Part shown: piece after piece, positions 1 to 5,545 of the stretch
How the letters are laid out: each line of letters starts with the position of its first letter
Numbering within the stretch: the first letter of the stretch is position 1
From: Tenericutes bacterium 4572_104
Lineage (GTDB): Bacteria; Bacillota_I; Bacilli_A; Izemoplasmatales; UBA5603
Length of the DNA stretch: 64,000 nucleotides
Assembly (NCBI GenBank): GCA_002084435.1
Contig: NBLG01000006.1
Coordinates: 1 to 64,000 of the forward strand
Reading direction: 5' to 3'
Program-made: the position numbers and the translations under genes
The notes under the pieces: model-generated
Seen by the model: only the letters and a program-made list of their open reading frames with translations
The model's database searches: none
What the model was told of the DNA's origin: nothing

Positions 1-34
1 ATTTTTACTATTTATAGCAATAAAAAAAGCCATT
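1..34. repeat. 34-bp direct repeat, copy 1
   Basis: These 34 bases recur exactly at 2209-2242 in the same orientation. The repeat contains the poly-A/T arm and one stem strand of the tRNA-operon terminator. It may extend left of the window. Together the two copies bracket the 2.2 kb accessory patch. Confidence 0.9.
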
Positions 35-43
35 AAATGGCTT
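22..43 (-). terminator. Rho-independent terminator of the tRNA operon
   Basis: On the minus strand a 7-8 bp stem (AAGCCAT / ATGGCTT) is followed by seven T residues. It lies about 15 bases beyond the CCA end of the tRNA-Phe 3' half, where the end of a tRNA operon is expected. Confidence 0.8.
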
Positions 44-57
44 CATTTCAATTATTA

Positions 58-104
58 TGGTGGTTCGGGCAGGAATTGAACCAGCGACACATGGATTTTC
101 AGTC
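58..104 (-). pseudogene. tRNA-Phe 3' half (anticodon loop to CCA)
   Basis: The minus strand reads the anticodon loop CTGAAAA, then the 3' anticodon stem, variable loop, T-arm with TTCAATT, acceptor strand CCGAACC and an encoded ACCA. The matching acceptor strand GGTTCGG is not adjacent; it sits at 2272-2278, and the two pair perfectly. The T-stem has one T.T mismatch. Joined, the halves give a 76-nt tRNA-Phe(GAA). Confidence 0.8.
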
Positions 105-138
105 GTTTCATGCAATAAATCATCCTTGATTTACGCTA

Positions 139-411
139 TTATAACGTCTCGTTTTGTTTCTTAAAATATTCAAATATATTTATAACAACAAAAGCTATGA
201 ATACCGGAATGCCATATAGAAGCACCGCTAAATACCATGGCCAAGCAACGCCAGTATTAGAGTTTCTTGTCACAAAATAACCCCATAAGAAAATCACTCC
301 AAATAACCCTATAATAATATAGTTAAAAGTTCTTATATTAGTTTTCATTTTGATTAGTTGCCCTACTGCAATTACAATCAAAGTACTTATAATAATTATA
401 AATTTATCCAC
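139..411 (-). CDS. Small membrane protein, unknown function
   Basis: A 90-residue protein, mostly hydrophobic: about three membrane segments (residues 4-20, 29-48, 59-82) and a short charged tail with Lys and Glu. The start is GTG at 409-411, six bases downstream of an AGGAAG ribosome-binding sequence. I do not recognise a family. It is the only gene of the first insert unit, between the tRNA-Phe 3' half and the att-like copy at 471. It is therefore probably cargo acquired by integration. Function cannot be given from sequence; small membrane proteins in such places are sometimes immunity or anchoring proteins, but nothing here shows that. Confidence 0.6.
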   Translation of the reverse strand: MDKFIIIISTLIVIAVGQLIKMKTNIRTFNYIIIGLFGVIFLWGYFVTRNSNTGVAWPWYLAVLLYGIPVFIAFVVINIFEYFKKQNETL

Positions 412-470
412 AATACACTTCCTTGTTTCCTTTATATTTTCTTTAAGAACTCTGCAGGTTTCAAATCAAG

Positions 471-495
471 ACACGGATTTTTAGTCGTTTCATAC
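471..495. repeat. Degenerate tRNA-Phe anticodon-arm copy (att-like)
   Basis: This stretch matches 87-111 with a two-base gap and one substitution, including the shared GTTTCAT flank. On its tRNA side (about 452-470) a further decayed match to the tRNA 3' half is visible (GCAGG...). It separates the membrane-protein unit from the lipoprotein unit. Confidence 0.65.
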
Positions 496-529
496 ATATT
501 TAACCCATGAATGAAAACATGATGCTGAT

Positions 530-1378
530 TTATTCTGGTATTAAATCTTCAGGAAATCCAATTTCTATCCAAGTATCGTTGAAACGAGTTGAATCACCAA
601 AAATTACTACACTAGTCAAATCATTTTCACCAAATGCATTTGTTCCTATAGATGTTACGCTTTTGGGGATTATAACACTTGTAATACTATTCATATAAAA
701 CGCATAAGCTCCTATTGTTGTAACACTATTTGATATAGTTAAACTGACTAATTTATTTCCTGCAAATGCAAGCAATCCTATTATAGTTACACTATCCGGA
801 ATTATTACACTCACTATACTGTTTTTACTAAACGCTGATTCACCAATTGTTGTTACAGTATTAGGAATGACTAGATTTGTCAACTCATTATCATAAAATG
901 CATAAGCTCCTATTGTGGTGACGCCTTCCGGAATTACCACACTTGTCAACCGATTTTGTCTAAAAGCATTATCTTCTATTGTTGTCACCGGAATACCATT
1001 AATCATATGTGGAATTACTACATTCTTGCTTTCGCCAATATAATCTGTAATATGTATCTCTGCATCAATTATATTCGTTGTGTGTGTCTCTTCACCGATT
1101 ATACTATATCTAAAATCTTCTACTGGTGTTTCTCCAAATGTTGTTATTTCCGTTGTTGTTATTATAGTTGTACTTGTGCCTATGGTCGTAAATTCAGTCG
1201 CTGTTGTTGGAGCTATCATTGTATTTAATTCATATGTGGTCGTAGGTTTTATTGTTGTAGAACCTATTGATTCGCTTGTTGTTTCATTTTGACTAATGGT
1301 CGTTGTATTTGAATCACAACTAACTATGGATAACAACGCTAATATAATTAACAATAGTAAAATTGATTTTCGTTTCAT
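530..1378 (-). CDS. BspA-like leucine-rich repeat surface lipoprotein
   Basis: The product is a secreted lipoprotein of about 282 residues. The start is set at ATG 1376-1378, behind a GGAG box, giving a basic N-end, a hydrophobic stretch and a lipobox ending SIVSC. A Thr/Ser-rich linker follows to about residue 90. Then come about six 23-residue LRR_5 (BspA-type) repeats with the pattern ...TTIGxxAFxxNxLTSVxIP. BspA-like LRR proteins usually mediate binding to host or environmental surfaces. An upstream ATG at 1417 is in frame, but it overlaps the att-like copy and lacks a Shine-Dalgarno box. The gene is a single-gene unit between two tRNA-Phe anticodon-arm copies, so it is likely horizontally acquired cargo. 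Confidence 0.85.
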   Translation of the reverse strand: MKRKSILLLLIILALLSIVSCDSNTTTISQNETTSESIGSTTIKPTTTYELNTMIAPTTATEFTTIGTSTTIITTTEITTFGETPVEDFRYSIIGEETHTTNIIDAEIHITDYIGESKNVVIPHMINGIPVTTIEDNAFRQNRLTSVVIPEGVTTIGAYAFYDNELTNLVIPNTVTTIGESAFSKNSIVSVIIPDSVTIIGLLAFAGNKLVSLTISNSVTTIGAYAFYMNSITSVIIPKSVTSIGTNAFGENDLTSVVIFGDSTRFNDTWIEIGFPEDLIPE

Positions 1379-1418
1379 TACAAACTCCATTCTGTTTCTA
1401 TTATTATTCGATTTCATT

Positions 1419-1435
1419 GTGGATTTTCAGTCCAT
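1419..1435. repeat. tRNA-Phe anticodon stem-loop copy (att-like)
   Basis: Sixteen of 17 bases match the tRNA-Phe anticodon stem-loop, including both stem strands. It sits between the lipoprotein start and a hairpin terminator, next to a TATAAT box on the minus strand at 1440-1445. It is probably an old integration junction. Confidence 0.7.
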
Positions 1436-1449
1436 CATTATTATATCAT

Positions 1450-1486
1450 AAAAGAAACAGTACTTGAATATACTGTTTCATTTTTT
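1450..1486. terminator. Bidirectional hairpin terminator
   Basis: A 9-bp perfect stem (GAAACAGTA / TACTGTTTC, 1454-1462 and 1471-1479) has T-runs on both sides. It lies just beyond the stop of the broken regulator frame and just upstream of the lipoprotein. Confidence 0.75.
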
Positions 1487-1911
1487 ATTACTATACTCTT
1501 CTACATCCCTATCAATAGATTTTTTTATTTCTTTCTCTAACATTTCCAATTAAGATAACAAATTAATAAATATTTCCTGAAATTTTATAAACTCTATTTC
1601 GTTTACTTGGTTCTTCTTTTGATATGGAAAGTTATTTCCTTGTTCTTGTTCGTTATACCATAAATGGTCACTTATTTTCATAACTTATATATACTTTCTA
1701 TCGTATAGAGCCTCTAGTTCGGCCATAAATAAATTTTTGTATTTAAACACTTTATCTCCACTTATAGAAAATGTTTGAACGGTAACATTATAATATTAAG
1801 CTATCTTTGATATAGTTTCTAGCCCTGATTCTCTTGTTTCAAATTCATATCTTGTATATGTTTGCCTTGAGATATTAAGATATTTTGCAATTTGTTCTAC
1901 GACTTCAAAAT
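1478..1911 (-). pseudogene. XRE-family regulator relic with three in-frame ochre stops
   Basis: One minus-strand reading frame runs from about 1911 to the TGA at 1478-1480 with no frameshift but with three TAA codons (1796-1798, 1685-1687, 1550-1552). Its first part matches a Cro/CI-type helix-turn-helix (EQIAKYLNISRQTYTRYE), followed by a segment typical of such regulators. The rest is a charged helical tail (EMLEKEIKKS...). There is no start codon, because the 5' end abuts the integrase relic. An alternative is that the part from ATG 1679-1681 is a separate 43-residue gene. It was probably the regulator of the integrated element. Confidence 0.6.
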
Positions 1912-1920
1912 AAATGAAAA

Positions 1921-2161
1921 ACTCACTACAGCAGCAGAGAGTTTTATATATCAATTAAAGAAGAAACTAAATATTGAAGAGAATATAACCCTCATAAATG
2001 GAGACATATATTCGCTACTAATTACTTAAAACGAGGTGGAAATTTAGAAACACTAAGAATTCTTTTAGGTCATAGTAATCTTAAAAACTACACAGAAATA
2101 TTTGCACTTAAGTAAAAATGATATTGTAGATAACTATAACAGCATAATGAATTCTATTTAA
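1921..2161 (+). pseudogene. Tyrosine recombinase (integrase) C-terminal relic
   Basis: From 1981 the frame reads EYNPHKWRHIFATNYL, then LRILLGHSNL. These are the HxxR and LGHS boxes of phage-type tyrosine recombinases. The frame then hits TAA at 2113. A frame change near 2100 restores a normal end (HLSKNDIVDNY... to TAA 2159-2161), and the break falls on the catalytic Tyr box. Upstream of 1981 the frame is also broken. The N-terminal domains are absent. The enzyme is dead, but it explains the repeated tRNA-Phe att copies around it. Confidence 0.75.
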
Positions 2162-2208
2162 AATAGTTATAATTGCTACCCCCGAGAACAACACATGGAC
2201 AAACAATG

Positions 2209-2242
2209 ATTTTTACTATTTATAGCAATAAAAAAAGCCATT
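2209..2242. repeat. 34-bp direct repeat, copy 2
   Basis: Exact second copy of bases 1-34. Here only half of the terminator hairpin is present, and it runs directly into the tRNA-Phe anticodon loop. The junction falls on a shared AAT, which looks like a microhomology deletion that removed the tRNA 3' half at this position. Confidence 0.9.
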
Positions 2243-2278
2243 TTCAGTCCATTGCTCTACCGACTGAGCTACCGAACC
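2240..2278 (-). pseudogene. tRNA-Phe 5' half (acceptor to anticodon loop)
   Basis: Minus strand: GGTTCGG acceptor strand, D-arm (GCTC/GAGC), anticodon stem ATGGA and loop CTGAAAA. It then breaks off into half a terminator. The acceptor/D-arm part is tandemly duplicated just upstream (2264-2284 and 2285-2305). Position and order show this was the third gene of the fMet-Asp-Phe operon. Confidence 0.8.
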
Positions 2279-2305
2279 ATAGATCTGAGCTACCGAACCA
2301 TAGAT
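2264..2305. repeat. 21-bp tandem duplication in the tRNA-Phe 5' end
   Basis: Two exact 21-bp copies (2264-2284 and 2285-2305) contain the tRNA-Phe 5' acceptor strand plus part of the D-stem. This is a sign of slippage or repeated recombination at the insertion hot spot. Confidence 0.9.
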
Positions 2306-2380
2306 GGCGGTCCGGACGGGAATTGAACCCGCGATCTCCAGTGTGACAGACTGGCATGTTAACCACTACACCACCGGACC
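2305..2380 (-). tRNA. tRNA-Asp(GTC)
   Basis: Minus-strand cloverleaf with GGTCCGG/CCGGACC acceptor, anticodon loop CTGTCAC, GGTTCAATTCC T-arm and encoded CCA. Second gene of the fMet-Asp-Phe transcript. Confidence 0.95.
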
Positions 2381-2385
2381 TTTTT

Positions 2386-2462
2386 TGGTTGCGGGGGGAA
2401 GATTTGAACTTCCGACCTCTGGGTTATGAGCCCAACGAGCTACCAGACTGCTCCACCCCGCG
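2386..2462 (-). tRNA. Initiator tRNA-fMet(CAT)
   Basis: The acceptor begins with C opposite A (unpaired 1-72), the bacterial initiator hallmark. The anticodon loop is CTCATAA, with three G:C pairs at the base of the anticodon stem (GGG/CCC). CCA is encoded. It is the first gene after the promoter at 2477-2505. Confidence 0.93.
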
Positions 2463-2476
2463 ATATATGCTTTTAT

Positions 2477-2505
2477 ATTGTAACAAAATGATATAAAATT
2501 GTCAA
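2477..2505 (-). promoter_or_regulatory. Promoter of the fMet-Asp-Phe tRNA operon
   Basis: Minus strand TTGACA (2500-2505), 17-bp spacer, TACAAT (2477-2482), with tRNA-fMet starting about 15 bases downstream. A near-consensus sigma-A promoter inside the tRNA array, so the array is at least two transcripts. Confidence 0.85.
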
Positions 2506-2518
2506 CAAATAATCAATT

Positions 2519-2595
2519 TGGTGGAGTATAGCGGGATCGAACCGCTGACCTCCTGCTTGCAAGGCAGGCGCTCTCCCGAACTGAGCTAATACCCC
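2519..2595 (-). tRNA. tRNA-Ala(TGC), copy 1
   Basis: Anticodon loop CTTGCAA, GGTTCGATCC T-arm, encoded CCA. Base-for-base identical to the copy at 3149-3225. Confidence 0.95.
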
Positions 2596-2609
2596 TAAAA
2601 ATTTAAAAA

Positions 2610-2696
2610 TGGTACCCGAGGCCGGACTTGAACCGGCACGACATTGCTGTCATTGGATTTTAAGTCCAACGCGTCTACCTATTTCGCCACTCGGGC
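2610..2696 (-). tRNA. tRNA-Leu(TAA)
   Basis: Class II tRNA with a long variable arm; anticodon loop CTTAAAA; acceptor GCCCGAG/CTCGGGT with CCA encoded. Confidence 0.94.
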
Positions 2697-2699
2697 AAG

Positions 2700-2775
2700 T
2701 GGTGACCCGCAGGCGATTCGAACGCCTGACCCTTTGATTAAAAGTCAAATGCTCTACCAACTGAGCTAGCGGGTC
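2700..2775 (-). tRNA. tRNA-Lys(TTT)
   Basis: Anticodon loop CTTTTAA, acceptor GACCCGC/GCGGGTC, T-arm GGCGTTCGAATCGCC, encoded CCA. Confidence 0.95.
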
Positions 2776-2807
2776 TTAAAAGCTATTATAATCGTCTGCT
2801 TCATAAG

Positions 2808-2865
2808 TGTCAATTGTGGGATTCGAACCCACATCAAACGCTTTGCCAATTAAGCTATCTTGACA
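2808..2865 (-). pseudogene. tRNA-like remnant lacking the anticodon arm
   Basis: A 58-nt minus-strand element has a paired acceptor (TGTCAA/TTGACA), an intact D-arm (GCTT TAATTGGCA... AAGC, drawn as GCTT/AAGC) and a perfect T-arm (GTGGG TTCGAAT CCCAC). Only one strand of the anticodon stem (TTTGA) remains between them, and no CCA follows. The isotype cannot be assigned. It is probably a tRNA gene damaged by a short internal deletion. Preserved complementarity in three stems means a recent event or some retained role is possible. Confidence 0.7.
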
Positions 2866-2869
2866 TATG

Positions 2870-2962
2870 TGGCGGAGAAAGAGGGATTCGAACCCCCGCG
2901 GCGCTCTCACGCCCTGTCGGTTTTCAAGACCGATCCCTTCAGCCGGGCTTGGGTATTTCTCC
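2870..2962 (-). tRNA. tRNA-Ser(TGA)
   Basis: Class II tRNA (93 nt) with a long variable arm, anticodon TGA in CTTGAAA, acceptor GGAGAAA/TTTCTCC and encoded CCA. Confidence 0.94.
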
Positions 2963-2979
2963 GGTTAAAACTAAAGTAA

Positions 2980-3056
2980 TGGTGGACCCAGTAGGATTCG
3001 AACCTACGACCGATCGGTTATGAGCCGATAGCTCTGACCAACTGAGCTATGGGTCC
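2980..3056 (-). tRNA. tRNA-Ile2(CAT), TilS substrate
   Basis: The anticodon loop is CTCATAA, but the acceptor GGACCCA/TGGGTCC and the T-arm GTAGG TTCGAAT CCTAC resemble Bacillus tRNA-Ile(CAU) rather than elongator Met. Ile identity needs lysidine at C34, made by TilS, which is encoded at 14928-16253. The assignment between Ile2 and Met rests on this comparison from memory. Confidence 0.8.
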
Positions 3057-3059
3057 TTT

Positions 3060-3136
3060 TGGTAGCGGAGGAGAGACTTGAACTCTCAACCTCACGGGTA
3101 TGAACCGTACGCTCTAGCCAGTTGAGCTACCCCGCC
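3060..3136 (-). tRNA. Elongator tRNA-Met(CAT)
   Basis: Anticodon loop TTCATAC and a GGCGGGG acceptor with a G.T pair at 1-72, as in Bacillus elongator Met. CCA is encoded. Confidence 0.88.
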
Positions 3137-3148
3137 GTTCCCTTAAAA

Positions 3149-3225
3149 TGGTGGAGTATAGCGGGATCGAACCGCTGACCTCCTGCTTGCAAGGCAGGCG
3201 CTCTCCCGAACTGAGCTAATACCCC
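3149..3225 (-). tRNA. tRNA-Ala(TGC), copy 2
   Basis: Identical over 77 bp to 2519-2595. The two copies form a 630-bp-spaced direct repeat across which recombination could delete five tRNA genes and the remnant. Confidence 0.95.
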
Positions 3226-3232
3226 AAATAAA

Positions 3233-3309
<77 letters not shown>

Positions 3310-3338
3310 AAATTTATACGTTTTACAATGCGAATAAT

Positions 3339-3367
3339 ATTTTACTAGATATACCCCTATTTGTCAA
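3339..3367 (-). promoter_or_regulatory. Promoter of the Ile-Ala-Met-Ile2-Ser-Lys-Leu-Ala tRNA operon
   Basis: Minus strand TTGACA (3362-3367), 17-bp spacer, TAAAAT (3339-3344); tRNA-Ile begins about 30 bases further on. Confidence 0.85.
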
Positions 3368-3446
3368 TTATTATTTTTCATAAATTTTAAAAAGCATTAA
3401 TATTTATATTATTTTTCAAAATACAGAGGTTTTTTTAGAAAATAAC

Positions 3447-3728
3447 CTAAATTTCAGGATATTTTATTTTATTTTTTTCAAGTTTTTCTTTTATAATTGT
3501 TTCTGGATCCAAATTAAGATCAGAAACCATAGCTAAAGAATAAATTAAAACATCAGCTAATTCTTCTTTTACATTTTCTAAATTTGGTTCACTATCTTCC
3601 CATTGATAATTTTCTAACAGTTCAGCCGCTTCGATAATAATTGATTTTGCTAGCGATTGAGGTGTATCATGTTTTTTCCAGCCTCGTTTGTCTCTAAATT
3701 CAATTATTTCTTTTAATATTTTCTTCAT
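3447..3728 (-). CDS. MazG-like nucleotide pyrophosphohydrolase
   Basis: A 93-residue single-domain all-alpha NTP pyrophosphohydrolase of the MazG/RS21-C6 superfamily. The metal-binding helices are visible as EAAELLE (about residues 33-39) and EELADVLIY (about 55-63). Such enzymes hydrolyse non-canonical or surplus (d)NTPs to NMP and pyrophosphate, so house-cleaning is the likely role; the substrate cannot be read from sequence. Its start lies inside the end of the DUF951 gene (29-bp overlap), so it is translationally linked to parA-parB-DUF951. The ribosome-binding sequence is poor. The next feature downstream is the tRNA promoter region. Confidence 0.8.
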   Translation of the reverse strand: MKKILKEIIEFRDKRGWKKHDTPQSLAKSIIIEAAELLENYQWEDSEPNLENVKEELADVLIYSLAMVSDLNLDPETIIKEKLEKNKIKYPEI

Positions 3729-3918
3729 CTTTTTCTACAACTTTCTTTATTCTTTTTTTTAAATCAACTCTATCTATGATTACTACTCTACCACATCCTA
3801 GACATTTAATCTTACAAATTACTCCAAAGCTAATAATTTCCCATAGATTCGTTCCACATGGATGGGCCTTTTTTAAAATTAAAATACTTCCTTTTTTTAT
3901 ATCAAAATTAGGATTCAT
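3700..3918 (-). CDS. DUF951 family protein (YyzM-like)
   Basis: A 72-residue protein matching the DUF951 family seen next to spo0J in Bacillota. It has a basic beta-rich body with KKAHPCGTNLWEI and a single CLGCG cysteine pair (about residues 39-43), which may bind metal or nucleic acid. The start ATG 3916-3918 is preceded by GGAG and overlaps the parB stop by 11 bases. Position right after parB is typical of the family. The biochemical role is not known to me. The C-terminal tail is very Lys/Glu-rich and longer than usual, running into the next gene. Confidence 0.75.
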   Translation of the reverse strand: MNPNFDIKKGSILILKKAHPCGTNLWEIISFGVICKIKCLGCGRVVIIDRVDLKKRIKKVVEKDEENIKRNN

Positions 3919-4768
3919 CTCTATTCTCCAAAAATAATCTAAATTTTTCTAATTCAGTAATATTTTGAAATGTAATAACTATTTTATTAGAAGAAACCTT
4001 AACAGGTGTTTTTAATGATATTTTATTATTAAGAAAATCTCTGGTTTTATTCAAACCAAGTTGTAATTCTTGATTTATGGGTTTGCGTTTAATTTTATTG
4101 CGTTTTTCTTCTTTTTTTACTAAAGATTCGATATCCCTAACAGTTAAATGATTTTCAATAATCATTTTTGATATTTTTTTAATTCTTTCAATATCTTTTA
4201 ACTTACTTAAAGAACGAGCGTGACCCATTGTAATGTTCCCTTTATTTATCTCGTCTAGAATATCTTTAGGCAATTTTAAAATTCCCAATGCATTTGATAC
4301 ATAAGATCTACTTTTCCCTATTTTATTAGCCAATTCTAAATGTGTCAAATTCATAGACTTAATAGCGTTTTGATATGCTTCTGCTTCCTCAACGATAGTT
4401 AAATCTTCTCTTTGAATATTTTCTAATAATGCAAGTTCTGCTAAATATTGATTGTTATAGTCTCTAACGATAGCGGGCACAGTAGAAAAACCCGCAATTT
4501 CAGATGCTTTACATCTTCTTTCCCCAGCGACTAACATATAGCCGCTAGAAACCTTTTTAACAATTACAGGTTGTAAGACCCCGTTAGATCTAATTGACTC
4601 TGAGAGTTCTTTTAAAGAGCGCTCATCGAAATGTCTTCTAGGTTGAAAAGGATTAGGTTGAATGTTTTTTAATTCAATATCAATTACTTCTTCCTTTTCA
4701 ATATTAATAATTTCATTTTCTTTTAAAAGGTCTTCTAAACCTCTTTTAATAAACTCATCTTTGTTCAT
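3908..4768 (-). CDS. parB: Chromosome partitioning protein ParB (Spo0J)
   Basis: ParB is the parS-binding CTPase clamp that loads condensin and works with ParA in origin segregation. The 286 residues show the order expected: N-terminal ParB/Srx CTP-binding fold with GERRCKA (about residues 103-109) and ENIQRED, a helix-turn-helix around LANKIGKSRSYVSNAL, then a C-terminal dimerisation region. The start overlaps the parA end by 14 bases, so the two are co-translated. A parS-like site lies at 54706-54721. Confidence 0.95.
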   Translation of the reverse strand: MNKDEFIKRGLEDLLKENEIINIEKEEVIDIELKNIQPNPFQPRRHFDERSLKELSESIRSNGVLQPVIVKKVSSGYMLVAGERRCKASEIAGFSTVPAIVRDYNNQYLAELALLENIQREDLTIVEEAEAYQNAIKSMNLTHLELANKIGKSRSYVSNALGILKLPKDILDEINKGNITMGHARSLSKLKDIERIKKISKMIIENHLTVRDIESLVKKEEKRNKIKRKPINQELQLGLNKTRDFLNNKISLKTPVKVSSNKIVITFQNITELEKFRLFLENRDES

Positions 4769-5534
4769 GGCGATTAATCACCTCTTTAGCTAATTTTTTA
4801 TAACTGATTGATGATTTGCTTTTAGGAGAAAAAACAGTTACAGGCACTCCATAAAAAGTGGCATTTGAACATGTTATATTTCTAGGTATAATTGTTTGAA
4901 AAACTTTTTCGTTAAAATATGTTTTAATTTCATTAACTATTTGATATCCAGAAGTAACTCTAACATCAAGCATTGTCATTAATACTCCAAATATAGTTAA
5001 TACTTCATGATTAAGCTTTTTCTTAGTTTGAATTAGGCGAATAATATTAAGTAATTGTGTCAATCCATCCATGGCTAAAAATTCACATTGAACAGGTATT
5101 ATTACTCCATCGGATGCAATTAATGCATTGGTTGTAATATATCCAAGTGATGGTGGGCAATCAATTAAAACATAATCGTAATCATCTCTTATATTTACTA
5201 ACATCGAATGTAAAATAAAGTCTCTATTAGAATCCATAATTAGTTTTTCTTCGATTCCTTCAACTAATGTTTTTGCAGGCAAAACATCGATTAATTCATT
5301 TTTTGTGTGAATTAATACATCATCAAACTCCGCTTCTCTAGTAAAACAATCAAATATTGATTTTTCAAAACTACCCCGATTAATACCCATGCAAGTAGTT
5401 GCATTTGCTTGATAATCCAAATCAATCAACAATATTTTTTTGCCTAAATCAGACAATGAACTCGCTAGATTAATTGCGGTAGTCGTTTTTCCAACTCCAC
5501 CTTTTTGATTGGCTATTGATAATACTAAACTCAT
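4755..5534 (-). CDS. parA: Chromosome partitioning ATPase ParA (Soj)
   Basis: A 259-residue deviant-Walker ATPase that binds DNA nonspecifically as an ATP dimer and drives ParB-origin segregation; in Bacillus Soj also tunes DnaA. Visible: KGGVGKTTTAINL with the signature Lys (about residues 10-22), switch I DLDYQAN, and Walker B VLIDCPPSLG (about 121-130). Length is normal for the chromosomal short form. It is followed by parB and preceded, 11 bases away, by a membrane protein gene (5546-6730) rather than noc. Confidence 0.95.
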   Translation of the reverse strand: MSLVLSIANQKGGVGKTTTAINLASSLSDLGKKILLIDLDYQANATTCMGINRGSFEKSIFDCFTREAEFDDVLIHTKNELIDVLPAKTLVEGIEEKLIMDSNRDFILHSMLVNIRDDYDYVLIDCPPSLGYITTNALIASDGVIIPVQCEFLAMDGLTQLLNIIRLIQTKKKLNHEVLTIFGVLMTMLDVRVTSGYQIVNEIKTYFNEKVFQTIIPRNITCSNATFYGVPVTVFSPKSKSSISYKKLAKEVINRHEQR

Positions 5535-5545
5535 ATTTAACTTCC

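Larger units (their letters stand above)
58..2305. mobile_element. Stacked small insertions splitting tRNA-Phe
   Basis: The two halves of one tRNA-Phe(GAA) lie at 2240-2278 (5' half) and 58-104 (3' half), about 2.1 kb apart. Further copies of the anticodon arm lie at 471-495 and 1419-1435. This divides the interval into three units: a membrane protein (139-411), an LRR lipoprotein (530-1378), and a module of decayed XRE regulator plus tyrosine integrase (1478-2161). Tyrosine recombinases commonly integrate at tRNA anticodon arms, and the integrase relic here fits that. Successive integrations at the same site, followed by decay, is the inferred history. None of the units looks able to move now. 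Confidence 0.65.

Noticed and set aside
956..1292. Plus-strand reading frames opposite the LRR lipoprotein
   Set aside because: They are antisense shadows of the Thr/Val-rich linker and repeats, without ribosome-binding sites.
2814..3023. Plus-strand 69-residue reading frame across the tRNA array
   Set aside because: It lies entirely over the tRNA remnant, tRNA-Ser and tRNA-Ile2 on the other strand; tRNA complement often gives such false frames.
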